In this document: piece by piece, positions 12,301-24,300 of the stretch
Position numbering within the stretch: position 1 is the first letter of the stretch
Layout: every line of letters starts with the position of its first letter
NCBI GenBank assembly: GCA_033557465.1
Contig: CM066051.1
Span: forward strand, 100,417,026 to 100,481,025
DNA length: 64,000 nt
From: Ichthyophis bannanicus
Lineage: Eukaryota; Chordata; Amphibia; Gymnophiona; Ichthyophiidae
Reading direction: 5' to 3'
The notes under the pieces: generated by a model
What the model was told of the DNA's origin: nothing
What the model saw: the letters and a program-made list of their open reading frames with translations, nothing else
Databases searched by the model: none
Made by a program: the position numbers and the translations under genes

Positions 12301-15300
12301 TGAAGGGAATGCCTCTCGAGTCCTCTCCTTGGACACTTCTCACCACCGATGCCAGCCTCTCCAGCTGGGGAGCCCATTGCCTTGGCCAGACGGCTCAGGA
12401 CTTGTGGCCAGTAATGGAGGCTCACTGTGCCATCAATTGGCTAGAAGCGCGGGCCATCCAGCTAGCTCTCTTCCGATTCCAGAGCCTGCTACGCAGTTGG
12501 TCTGTACAAGTCCTCTCTGACAATGCTACAGCCGTCACTTACATCAATCGCCAGAGTGGCACGAGAGATGTCCCTTCTGTTCCCCTGGGTGGAGGGGCAT
12601 CTACATGCTCTCAGCCCAACACATAGCAGGGGAACTGAATGTCGAGGCCAACTATCTCAGCTGTCACCTCCTCGATCCCAGAGAGTGGGAGCTGAGTCTA
12701 GGGGCCTTCAACTGCATAGTCTGGTGCTGGGGAACACCAAACATGGATCTCGTGGCGACTCAGAACATTACCAAGGTTTCCCAGTTCTTCAGTTGCCGAT
12801 GGGAACCTACATCCAGCGGCATAGATGTGCTAGTCCAGGATTAGCCCTTCAACGTTCTATTATCTCTATCCACCGTGGGCAATGCTGCCTTGGATTTTGT
12901 GCCAGATCGAGCGGCACCCCTATCTACTCATTCTGGTGGTTCCTGATTGGCCTCGTCGCCCCTGGTACGCCGATCTGGTAGGCTCCTCGACAGATCACCA
13001 CTTCCCTTGGGGGCATCGCAGGGGCTACTCTGTCAGGGACCCGTCCTCATGGAGGATGCCGCTCCCTTCTCGCTTACGGCTTGGCCCTTGAGAGGAGACA
13101 CTTAAAGCAACGAGGCTACTCTGGAGTGGTCATCTTTACCTTGCTCAAAGCCCAACAGTCCTCTACCTCCGTGGCTTACGCCCGAGTCTGGCTTCGCTTT
13201 ACCACTTGGTGTAAGGGTTGTTACCTTTTGCCGTGGAAGGCTCTCATTCCCATGATTCTGGAGTTCCTGCAGGCCGGTTTACACAAGGGCCTGGCATGGA
13301 TTTCCTTGCGCATGCAAGTGGCTGCGCTAGTGACTTTTTAAGGACCTATACGAGGGAAGCCCTTGGCAACGCACAGGGATGTTTGATGTTTTCTTTGCAG
13401 GGCCCAGACCGTGCGGCCGCCGATCCGTCCAGTGGTTCCTACTGGGATCTGGGGTTCATCCTCTGTGCCCTTACATGTGCGCCCTTCGAGCCCCTCAAGC
13501 GGACTATGCTCAAGGATCTTATCTTAAAAAACGTATTTCTGGTCGCTTTCTCTTCCGCAAGGCGCATATCAGAATTGCAGGCCTTGTCCTGTCACAACCC
13601 TTACTTGTCCTTCTCCACGGAAGGGGTCACTTGCAGACTGTACTGTCCTTCTTGCCGAAGGTACTTTCTCCCTTCCATGTTAATCAGTTAATTTCCCTTT
13701 GTGCGTTTTCACCCAAGCAATGCGCAGAAAGTGACAAAGCTCCGTGCCTTGTCGACGTTAGGCGGGTACTCTTACGTTATCTCAAGATCACTAATCCTTT
13801 CCAACTTTAAGACCACTTATTTGTTCTTTTTTCCGGAGCATAGAAGGGTCAAGCTGCAATCAAAGGAACTCTTGCCCGCTGCATCCAGGAAACGGTTACG
13901 GCAGCTTACCTGTTGTGCCATCGGCCTTCCCCATTGGGGCTCAAACTGCACTCTACCCGCGCGCAGGCCACTTCGTGGGCAGAATCGGCCTTTATGTCTC
14001 CTGCGGATATTTGTCGAGCGGTGATGTGGTCGTGATGGTCCATGTTTGCACGCCACTACCGTTTGGATGTACAGGCACGGACGGCAGCTCATTTTGGGTT
14101 GCAGGTGCTATCCACTGCACACTCATCCCACCCAAAGGGGGATTAGCTTGGGTACATCTCACTTGTCTGGACTGGTCTAGCGGGACAATGTGGAAGGTGA
14201 AATTTTCCTTACTGTTAATTTTTTTCTGGAGTACGTCTAGACCAGTCCAGTGCCCACCCCTTGAATCTGTCCGTTGTGTTTCAAGCAGCAAGCAGAATTC
14301 AGTCTGTATATGGTTCCACATGTTGGATACATATTAGATAGTTCCCTTATGGGTGTTATACCATTATTTCTATGGCAGAGCCGGGGTCTCTGATTGGGTG
14401 TCTTGGTTCCTTACTTTCTACGAGGATACTGAGGAGACCCCTAGCTGTGGCTGAGGTGTATGCCAGTGGTGGGGCCACAGTTCTGTTTGGCTCTTATTAC
14501 TTTCTCTGTCTCAACATCTGCAGGCAGGGGGACTTAACCCACTTGTCTGAACTGGTCTAGCCGGACTCCAGGAAAGGAAATTAATGGTAAGGAAAATTTT
14601 CATCTTCCTTTTACCTGCCCTCCCTCCCATATCTTTGTGAGTTTAAAGCAATATGTTGAGGTGTCATTTAAGGGGGGTGGGTTGTACAGTGTCGGTGTGA
14701 CAGAAGGTGCATGCCTAGCAGCTCCCTACTGACTCATACAGGGAGGGGCAGAGAGAAGGCCTCTGTGTTACCCTGGACGTTTTAAAAGTGGGGAAGGCTG
14801 AGTCTGAGAGAACAGGGGGGTACTGGTTTGGTTGAAGACCGTTTCTGATCTTCATGGTGTAGGCTGCTGCCTGCAGTCTCTCTCCCACTGTAATAGTGTT
14901 TTGTTTTGTTTTGTTTTTGTGCTCTCTCTCTCTCTAAACCTGCACCTTTTCTCTTCTGTAATTAACAAACACACAAAATGGATTCAATAAATTTGCTCTC
15001 TAAAACTTTTTTCTCCAAATCATGAGTTACAATCTCTTCCTTTTTTCTCTTTCCTGCCATTTCCCCCTCTCTACTGATTCCTCGTTGATTTACTGTCACA
15101 GGCAATTGTAAGTACCCTGTCCTTGGAGTGCACTTCTTTTACTGAATAATTTTACTTTTTATTCCAACATCATGCACTTGCTGACCTGCCCCTTCCTCTG
15201 TTAGGGTTAAAATGGGGACAGGATCCCAGACCAGACGCAGAGCCCCAGAATAGCTAAGAATGCATGAGGGTCTTGGTCACTTGGACAGGAAGGTGTCACG

Positions 15301-18300
15301 TGGTGTGGGGGGTCCCGCTTGCTTGGGGGATTGTGGGAAGGAAGGCATCTGCCCTGCATTTCAGTCTTTTTTTTTTTTTTTTTCCCCTCTTGGCCTTTCA
15401 GTCTTCGCTGTTGAAACGGAAACTGGAGGAGCATCTGTAAGTCCTTTTCATTTGCTCTTGCACTTTAGATAGCATCATGGTTGGAGGTGGTATCGTTCTC
15501 ACATCCCCCAGTGACTGTCAGTGCCATGAGGGATGGACATCTGGCACGCCCACCATCTCCCCATCTTACCCCACACGTCCATGTCCAACCGGCTCCCCAC
15601 TCACGCTGCCTGCCCTTACCCTGCCGCCACTTTTTGTGTTCCCTCGGTGGCAGTTGCACCAGCAGTAAAGGAGCGGACCTGATCTATAATTGGAAAAAAG
15701 TGAGTTTCCTTAGCATTCCTCTAGTCCAGTCCCAGCCTATGGATTGTCACACTTCACCAGCAGCTTGGAGACTGAGCATGTCAAATTCATGATATCAGCA
15801 CACTTAGGCGGCTGGCACCACCTCCATTCCCTAGTATTTCAGTCTCCAAGCAGCTGGAGAGATATGATCCCATAGATTGGACTTGTTGTAGGGACAACTA
15901 AGAGTATTTGCTTACCTTTGGGCTATATTTAATTCAGTTGAGGGCAATTGAAAAGTAGGTGAACCAGTCTTCTTTGGAAGAGGGCTCTTCCCCCTTTAAA
16001 TTGCAGCGTTCACTGTGACAACAAGTTTGAAGTTTTGGAAAAAAAAGAGAGAAATTACTGGCAGGGAATCTCTCCCTTAAGTTGGGGAAAGGAGCAGACC
16101 TTGCCTTGTTGCCATAGCGGCTCCTGAATCCTTCAGTGGGTGAGGAGCTGCTTACTACAGGGAGGCCGGTCAGTTCATTGTCCTCTAAGGAGTCCTGCCG
16201 CTGGCTGAGAGCTGAGCAGCAGGCTGTGTTTTCGTGGCTCTGCAGCTGCCGGGAGTTGGGCCACATAGTAGGGCATCGGCGGGGGAGGGGGGTTTGTCGT
16301 TTTCTTTCGGCCAAAGGGTTCTGGCACACAGGGAAGCTGCATAGCAGGTTAGGCCATCCCAGCGTGTGCAGGAACAGCGACCATTTTGCAACTCAGTTCC
16401 TTCACAGCGCTGATAACTGGAGGGGTGGAACCCCGGGGGTTTTGGATTCTGGGAGGTCTCTGTGTGCACCCACAGTTTGTTGTTTTCATTAGACTGCAGT
16501 TCCTCTCACCTTAGGAATTTAAAAAGAAAAGGGGAAAAAAAACATTTGAGCTTACTATGTACACCTGAGTAGGTATAAGACCTTAAGGTAAGGGTAAGAT
16601 GCCTGCAAGGGTTACATGCTTGGTGTGTGGGTCCCGGAGAGGGATTCTGCCAGGGCTGTGAAGCAGAGACTCGCTCTGCGGAGAACAGCCTCATGCTGGA
16701 CAAGTCAAGCAAAACTCGGTAGAATGGGTCTTTGGGGGGGGCTCAGAGGTCAGCCCTCTGATATCTGAGGAGCGCCCTTCACCCGGAGATGCAGTGGCTC
16801 GGATTGAGGGGGAGGGGGGCACGGCACGCTCCACTTCAGCAGTAAAAGTGAAGGCATCCAGATCCCCATGGCCTCTACATCGCAGGATGCGAGCGCGGAA
16901 GGTTTCCAGGGGGCTTTTCCTCCAGAGTTTGTCCTCCTCATGCATAAAGCCTTTTGTATGAGGCAGCATGAAGGGGACATTCCCAAAGAGATCTGCGAAA
17001 AGTCCAGGAAGAGGGACCCGTCAGCAGCAGCGAGCCACAGAAGATTGGACTAGGAACCCTGGGAGAATACAGGATCGGTCCAGTCGGATGAGGTAGAGGA
17101 TCATAAGAACATAAGATATGCCATACTGGGTCAGGCCAACTTCGACCAAGGTCCATCAAGCTCAGTATCCTGTTTCCAACAGTGGCCAATCTAGGTCACA
17201 AGTACCTAGCAGTTTCCCTAAAAGATACAGATTCCACAATGCTTGTATTGGGGCAAGCAGTGGATATCCCGGGTCCCCTTAATAATGGTTGCGGAGGCAG
17301 ACTTAGTGATGGAGCCCACGGAACTGGATGAAGGAGAGATTCCCCCAGGGCTAGGAATCGCGTATAGTGCGGGTATTCTGTCGGGAAGAATTGGTAGCAT
17401 TGATCTCCCAGTCCTTAAAGACTTTGAACATGGCTGCAGGAGTTCCAGTAGAGGACAAACCTCTTGAAGATCCCTTAGTCCATAGAGGCAGTGAGACAGG
17501 CACAATTGGTGTTTCCTCTGCGTCGCGTGATCAAGCAGATGATTCAGGAATGGACTGTCCCAGAGGCCGGCCTCAAGGGGACACGGACCATGGCATAGCT
17601 TTATCCTCTTCCGGACCACGAGAGAGACCTGTTCTAGTCTTTAAGTTGAATGCAGCAGTTTCGGCGATCATTAAGAATACCACTATTCTGGTAGATGTGC
17701 AGGATAGGAAGTTGGAGACCCTGTGAAGCAGGCCTTTGATATCAACGCCATGTCATTGAAAGCATCAGTTTGTGGCACCTTTGTAGCACTGAAATATGAG
17801 ATTGCAGACCTGCTATTAGTAATCTGTGAACTATCATTAAAATCATCTGTAATACCTGAAGATTGGAGGATGGTGAACGTAATGCCAATTTTTAAAAAGG
17901 GTTCCAGGGGTGATCCGGGAAACTACAGACCAGTGAGCCTGACGTCCGTACCAGGAAAAATGGTAGAAACCATCATAAAGAACAAAATTGCTGAACATGT
18001 AGATAGTCATGGCTTCATGGTAGAGAGCCAACATGGCTTTAGACAAGGAAGATCTTGTCTTACTAATCTGTTATGTTTTTTTTGAAGGTGTGAATAAACA
18101 GGTAGACAAAGGTGAGTCGGTTGATATAGTGTATCTGGACTTTCAGAAAGCCTTTGACAAGGTCCCTCATCAGAGACTTTTGGCAAAACTAAAGAGTCAT
18201 GGGATAGGAGGCCGTGTACTATTGTGGATCAGGAACTGGTTAAAAGATAGAAAGCAGAGGGTAGGGCTAAATGGCCAATTTTCCCAATGGAGAAAGGTGA

Positions 18301-21300
18301 ATAGTGGTGTACCCCAGGGATCTGTGCTGGGTCCGCTGCTTTTTGACATATTCCCTTTTCCAGGTCATTTATGAATAACGAGTGAGTTTATCAAATTTGC
18401 AAATGACACAAAACTATTTAAAGTTGTTAAAACCCATGAGGATTGTGGAAAAATGCAAGAGGATCTTGATAAATTGGAAGACTGGACATCAAAATGGCAG
18501 ATGAAATTTAATGTGGACAAGTGCAAAGTTATGCACCTAGTGAAGAACAATCCAAACTATGGTTCCACAATGCAAGGTTCCACATTAGGAACCATCACCC
18601 AGGAAAAAGATTTAGGCGTCATGGTGGATAACATGTTAAAACCCTCCGCCCAGTGTGCAGTGGCGGCCAAGAGAGCAAATAGGCTGTAGGAATAGAAAAT
18701 AAAACACAGGATATTATAATTTTATTTATTTATTTATTAACAATTCTTATATACCGCACTATTAGACATCAGCGCGGTTTACATTGAACAAAAAACATCC
18801 GACAATTTACATATGTCTGGTCATTACATTTAACAGGAAGTATAACTTGGCGAAATAGGGGAAACTAAATACAATGAGGGTTATCTGATAAAGGATATCC
18901 TGGTTAACTATATACAATGGTGGTACAATAGTACATGGAACAACTTACTATTTACATTGTGAAGTTGGTCTGTTGCGAGGTTCTATCTGTTTGACCACTT
19001 CTGCTATTTGCCTGGGGGTTATGTTCGGAGCTGTCAATGAGATATTTAAGGAAGAGGAAATGTTTCAGTGCCTTTCTGAACTGACTCAGATTAGGTGTTG
19101 CTCTGATTTGTGCTGGTAAGGTGTTCCATAGAGTTGGGGCACAGAATTGGAAGGCTCTGTTGGCTGTTGATCTAGTGCATCTTGTGGTATCATTTGGGAT
19201 AACTAGTGTGTTTAATTCTGCTGTTCTTCGTGGCCTGTTTGGTGCGAGTGGTTGTATGAGGTTGGAGAGAGAGGAAGAGGTGAGTCCCTTAGCCGCTTTG
19301 AATGTTAGCAGTAAGGTCTTGAAGCTGATCCTTGCTTGCATGGGGAGCCAGTGTAGCTGTTTTAGAAGGGGTGTTACGTGATCTCTCCTGGATGCCCCGA
19401 GGAGTACCCTTGCTGCACTATTCATGGCTAGTTGCAGGGGGCTCAGGGTGGACCGTGGGAGTCCTTGTAGTATGGAGTTTGAGAAGTCGAAATGGGGGAG
19501 TATAAGGGCTTGATAAATGGTTCGGAAGTCATCCGGTTCAAGTAGCATGCGTAGGTGTCTGAGGGATCTGATTTTAAAGTAGATTGCCTTGACTGTATTG
19601 GCTATGTGGTTCTTCATGTCAAGGTTTTGGTCCAGCGTTACTCCAAGGTAGCGTATTGCCGGTTTTACTTGGAGTTGGGCATCCTTTACGTTAATACAAC
19701 TCGGAGGGGTGAAACTGGTGTTCCTCGAGACGAACAGTACTTCCGTCTTTTTGTGTTGTATTCTCAGGTTTTGTGATAAGAGCCACTCTGATATGGTGTC
19801 AAAGCAGTTAGTCAGCGGGGTGAGGTCTAGGCAATCCAATGATATTGGCATATATAGTAGTACATCGTCTGCATATATCATGTAACTGACATTAAAGGAT
19901 CTGATGATGTCGCAGATGGGTTGGATGTATATATTAAACATCAATGCAGATAAGGAGGATCCTTGAGGTACACCTTGACTTTGTTGGAAAGGTTCAGATG
20001 TGTCCCCATCGACTCGGACGTGCTGCCATCTATCGGACAGGTAAGATTTACACCATTCGAGTGCTGTTCCACCGATGCCTTTTTCCCTTAGCCGGCAGAT
20101 GAGAATTTCGTGGCATACCGAGTCAAAAGCCGCTGCTATGTCTAGGAAGACGAGAGCGAAACCCTGGCGTATGTTATCCACACCCGAGATTATGTTGTTG
20201 AGGAGTGTTGTGAGTAGTGTTTCTACTCCATGGGACTCTCTGAAACCATGTTGAGCTGGATCCAGAGGGCTGAGGTGTCTATATGATCCTGTAATTGCCT
20301 GTGCACTATTTTCTCAATGATTTTTGCTAGCATAGGTATGCTAGATATGGGCCTATAAGATTCTACTTTTTGAGGATCAAGTTTGGTGTTCTTTAACAGT
20401 GGTCTTACAGAGGTCTGCTTGAGCGTAGCGGGGAAGGAGCCAGTGGTGAAGGAATAGTTTAAGATTTTAGCTATAGTTGAGGATATGTCACATCGCAGGT
20501 CCTTTATCCAGTGCGCAGGGCAAGGGTCTGTGTGAGCAGTGGTTGTGTTCAGAGCTAGAATAGTATCTTCAATAGTTTTCTTCGAGGGGGTAGAGAATGA
20601 TGCCAGTGATACTGGGTAGTCTTGTTCATCAGGAGAGTCCGGTATTAATATTTTGTTAGTCTTGCACATTTTAGATTGCATGTAAATTGCATAGTCCTGT
20701 GGATGGATCCTGCTGTGGTGCTCAGGGGTTGGCTCTTTGGCAAGCGTTTTAACTAAGTTAAACAAGTCGTGAGGTTTATTCAATGACCGTTTCAGGGTAT
20801 CTGTGTGGTGTTGTCTGATTTTATCTGAGATGGCTTTACGATGCTCAGACAGGTGTTGGATGTAAGCTGATTGGTCACTGCTAGTACGTGACTTTCTCCA
20901 TCGTTTTTCTAGCCTTCTTAAAATGGTTAGTGAGGTTTTTAAATCGGTTGTGAACCATGGGGCTGTAGATCTCTTCTTTGGGTTCTTGTTCGTTGGAGGG
21001 CGGATAGCGATTGTGCTGAGTTTTTTGTTCCAGGAGGAGATCACCTCATCTAGGCTTAGTGAGGTGTCATCAAAGAGTGTGCTCATTTCAGTGAGGATGC
21101 GTTCTCTGTTAAATGGGTGGAAGCTTCTGATAGTTGAGTTAGCGGGCCTGCTTTCATCTGTTTTTGTCTTGTGTGAACAGTTAGTGGTAGGCATCTGAAA
21201 GGTGATGAGTTTGTGGTCAGTCCAAGGGACTGCAGTTATCGATAGCACAATGTTTTGTGGTTGATCCAAACTTAGCTGCGGTGCGAATATGAGGTCAAGG

Positions 21301-24300
21301 ATATTGCCTTTCTCATGAGTAGGTTCTTGCACCATTTGTGTGTATCCTAGGCTATCTAGGGCATCTAGGAACGCTGTTGCTTGAGTGTCCTGTAATGATG
21401 GTAGGTTGATATCTCCTACGATCCAATTAGGTTTATTTGGACCCTGGGTGAAGGATGCCAGATTTATTATGGTTGCTAGGTCGTCTGGATCTCCTGATGG
21501 TGATCTATAGACCAAATTTATAGACCAATGCCTCTGTATCGTTCCATGGTGCGACCGCACCTTGAATATTGTGTGCAATTCCGGTTGCCATATCTTAAAA
21601 AGGATATAGCGTTATTAGAAAAGGTTCAGAGAAGAGCCACCAAAATGGTAAAGGGGATGGAAGGCTACTCCTATGAAGAAAGGCTAAAAAGGTTAGGACT
21701 CTTTAATCTGGAAAAGAGATGGCTGAGGGGAGATATGATAGAAGTCTATAAATTAATGAACGGAGTGGAACGGGTAAACGTAGATTGATTGTTTACGTTA
21801 TCAGAATATAGAAAGACTAGGGGACAAGCTACAGGATAAACTATTTAAGACTAATAAGAGAAAATATTTTTTCACTCAACGTGTAATCAAACTCTGGAAT
21901 TTGTTACCGGAGGATGTAGTAAAGGCTGTTAGTGTAGCTGGGTTTAAAAAAGGTTTGGACAAGTTCCTGGAGGAAAGGTCCATAAACCATTATTAAGAAG
22001 GGACCCAGGATATCAATGCTTGACCCAGTACAAGCATTGTGGAACCTGTGTCTTTTGGGGAAACTGCTAGGTACGTATGACCTAGATTAGCCACTGTTGG
22101 AAACAGGATACTGGTCTTACCCAGTATGGCATATCTTATGTGTGTTTGCGCTGGGCTCAAGGCATCTTGGATGTGACAGGAGATTCCTCCCTGCCTCTGC
22201 CGGAGATGGCTAAGTTGGAGTCCGGGCTGCCTATTTAGCAGATGTCTTTTATGATCTTATCAGGAGCCTAGCTAAAAGAATGGCATTGGTCATGTCCGCA
22301 AGACGATACTTGTAGCTCAGGAACTGGTCAGCTGATTGTTTCCTCTAAATCTTGCTTGAGAGAGCTCCCATTCAGGGGTAAGCACTTGTTTGGGGAGGCC
22401 TTGGAGAAGCTGGTGAAGGATTTGGGGGAGTCTAAAGAAGCAGGCTCCCCAAGGATAAACAGAAGTCAGTTTGCTTGTCTATACAGGTGTGGGCCCAGTC
22501 TCGGGATTTTCGCTGTTGTTGGGCAATCTGTTTTGTGCCCTACCAGATGGGGCGCATTCCAGTAAGGGGGCAGGTGTTTTGAGGATTTTGTGGTTCTTGG
22601 TGAGGTTTTTACTCTTTCTGCTTTGCTGCCTCCAAAAAGCCCCAATGAAGTGAGAGGGGCCCAGGTGGAGATATTTCTTTGGTGGGGGGAGAGGGGGGAA
22701 CAGCTCTGAGAGTTTTACCCTGACTGGGTCCAGATCACCTCCAACCAATAGGTGCTGGAGGTCATCAGAGAGGGCTATGCTCTCGAGTTTGCCCTCCCAC
22801 TCTTGGAGGCCTTTGTCTGGTCTCCTTGCAAGGCACCACGCAAAGCCATAGCAGTGGAGAGATGCTTCAACAGCTTCAAGAACTCCATGTAGTAGAGGAG
22901 GTACCACACGACCAGTGTGGATCGAGTTGATACTCCATATATTTTGTGGTGGCCAAAAAGGAGGGGACCTTCCGGCACATCTTAGACATAAAGCACGTAA
23001 ATTGGTGCCTCTGGTGCCCTGGTTTCACATGAAGCCGTTCCGGTCAGTCATTGTGGCAGTTAGACAAGGTGGGTTCCTGACCTCGCTGGATCTCAGAGGC
23101 CTACCTGCACATTCCCATCCAGCCAGAGCACCGGCGGTTTCTGCGGCTCACTGTACCAATGGGACATTTTCAGTTCAGAGGGTTGCCCTTCAGCCTTGCA
23201 ACCGCTCCCCACACTTTCACCAAGGTCATGGTAGTGGTTGCGGCCGTTTTCTGACAGGATGTCATTCTAGTTTACCCGTACCTAGACAGTCGCGAGCAAA
23301 AGAGACATGGCCAGAGAGGTCCAGTTTATTCAGATATTTGGATGGGTCATCAATTTGGCCAAGAGCTGGCTTCAGCCAACACAGGAGTTGGTATATCCAG
23401 GGCTCTGATTCCAGACACGCGAGGGCATAGTGTCCTTGCCTTCTGACCAAGTTCTCAAGATTCAGCAGCAGATCCAGGAGTTTCTCAGGATGAGGCCCCC
23501 AACAGCGTGGCATTATTTTTAGGTGTTAGGGTTGATGGCAGCAACCATCGAATTGGTTCAGTAGGCGCAAGCCCACATGAGACCCTTGAACAGGGCTCTG
23601 TTATGGAGATGATCGGTGCAGCTTCATCCGTTTGAGAAGCAGTTGCTCTGCCTGGCATCAGCCAGGATGTCTCTTCGTTGGTGCCTGCGGAAGGACAAAC
23701 ATCTGATGGGGATGGTACTGGAGGATCCAGTTGGGTGTCTCTTATGATGGATGCCAGTGTGTCAGGCGCATCGCAAGACTTTGCGCAGGAGGCCTGGTTT
23801 CATGAGGAGGCCGCATGGTCCATCAACTGGTTGGAGATGAGAGTGGTGGTCTTGGCGCTTCAGGAGTTCAGCAGTTTCCTGTGGGAGAAGGCAGTGAAAG
23901 TGTTCTCGGACAGTGCCACCACGGTAGCCTACGTAAATCGGCAGGGAGGCGCACAGGCAGTGTTCACTGGAAGAAGAGAGAGCCCTGTTGTTGAAATGGG
24001 TGGAGGAGAACTTGCAAGCCCTGTTGGTGGCTTATGTGGCTGGCAGGAAGAATGTAACAGCAGGCTGCCTTGGCTGCATGCGCGTGAATCCCGGAGAGTG
24101 GACACTGAATGAGGCGGTATTTGCGCAGTTGGTGAGGTACCGGAGGCCGCCAATCATGGATCTTATGGCGACTTTCGAATCAGCAAAGGTGAACCGTTTT
24201 TACAGCCAGAGAAGGGAAAGGATGTCAAAAGGTCTCGATGCATTGGTACAGCATTGGCCCAGAGAGGGTCTCCTCTGTGTGTTCCCGCTGTGGGCCTCCT

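Larger units (their letters stand above)
10029..14602 (+). mobile_element. DIRS-type retrotransposon E (degraded)
   Basis: This 4.6-kb copy lies in the intron between the exons ending at 9920 and starting at 15402, in sense. It has a left ITR (10029-10250), a truncated gag, an L2 tail insertion, RT-RNase H-MT and recombinase remnants, an internal complementary region (14160-14262) and a right ITR (14380-14602). The Tyr of the RT YLDD box is now a stop codon. It has lost most of gag and the RT N-terminus. Family relation to D is shown by shared end sequences. Confidence 0.88.
18718..21526 (-). mobile_element. L2 LINE (copy c), nearly open, inside CR1
   Basis: A reverse-strand L2, 5' truncated. 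The end at 18720-18960 is the 3' UTR with the ataccgcactattagacatc...gcggtttaca tail. Two long readings cover it: 20223-21526 (endonuclease part with GDINLPSLQ and WTDHKLI, then linker) and 18952-20181 (RT with [31 protein letters not shown], then [20 protein letters not shown]). They appear separated by a single one-base slip near 20265. It is flanked by CR1 tattataat and aatgcctctg, so the insertion point is exact to a few bases. Confidence 0.88.

Noticed and set aside
10040..14560. Similar small ORFs ([10 protein letters not shown]...) near 10040-10291 (-) and 14372-14560 (+)
   Set aside because: They are the two copies of the DIRS E inverted terminal repeat read in opposite directions, not a gene pair.
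18952..21578. Considered as a host gene with endonuclease/RT domains
   Set aside because: Domain order, 3' tail and interruption of a CR1 identify an L2 LINE.
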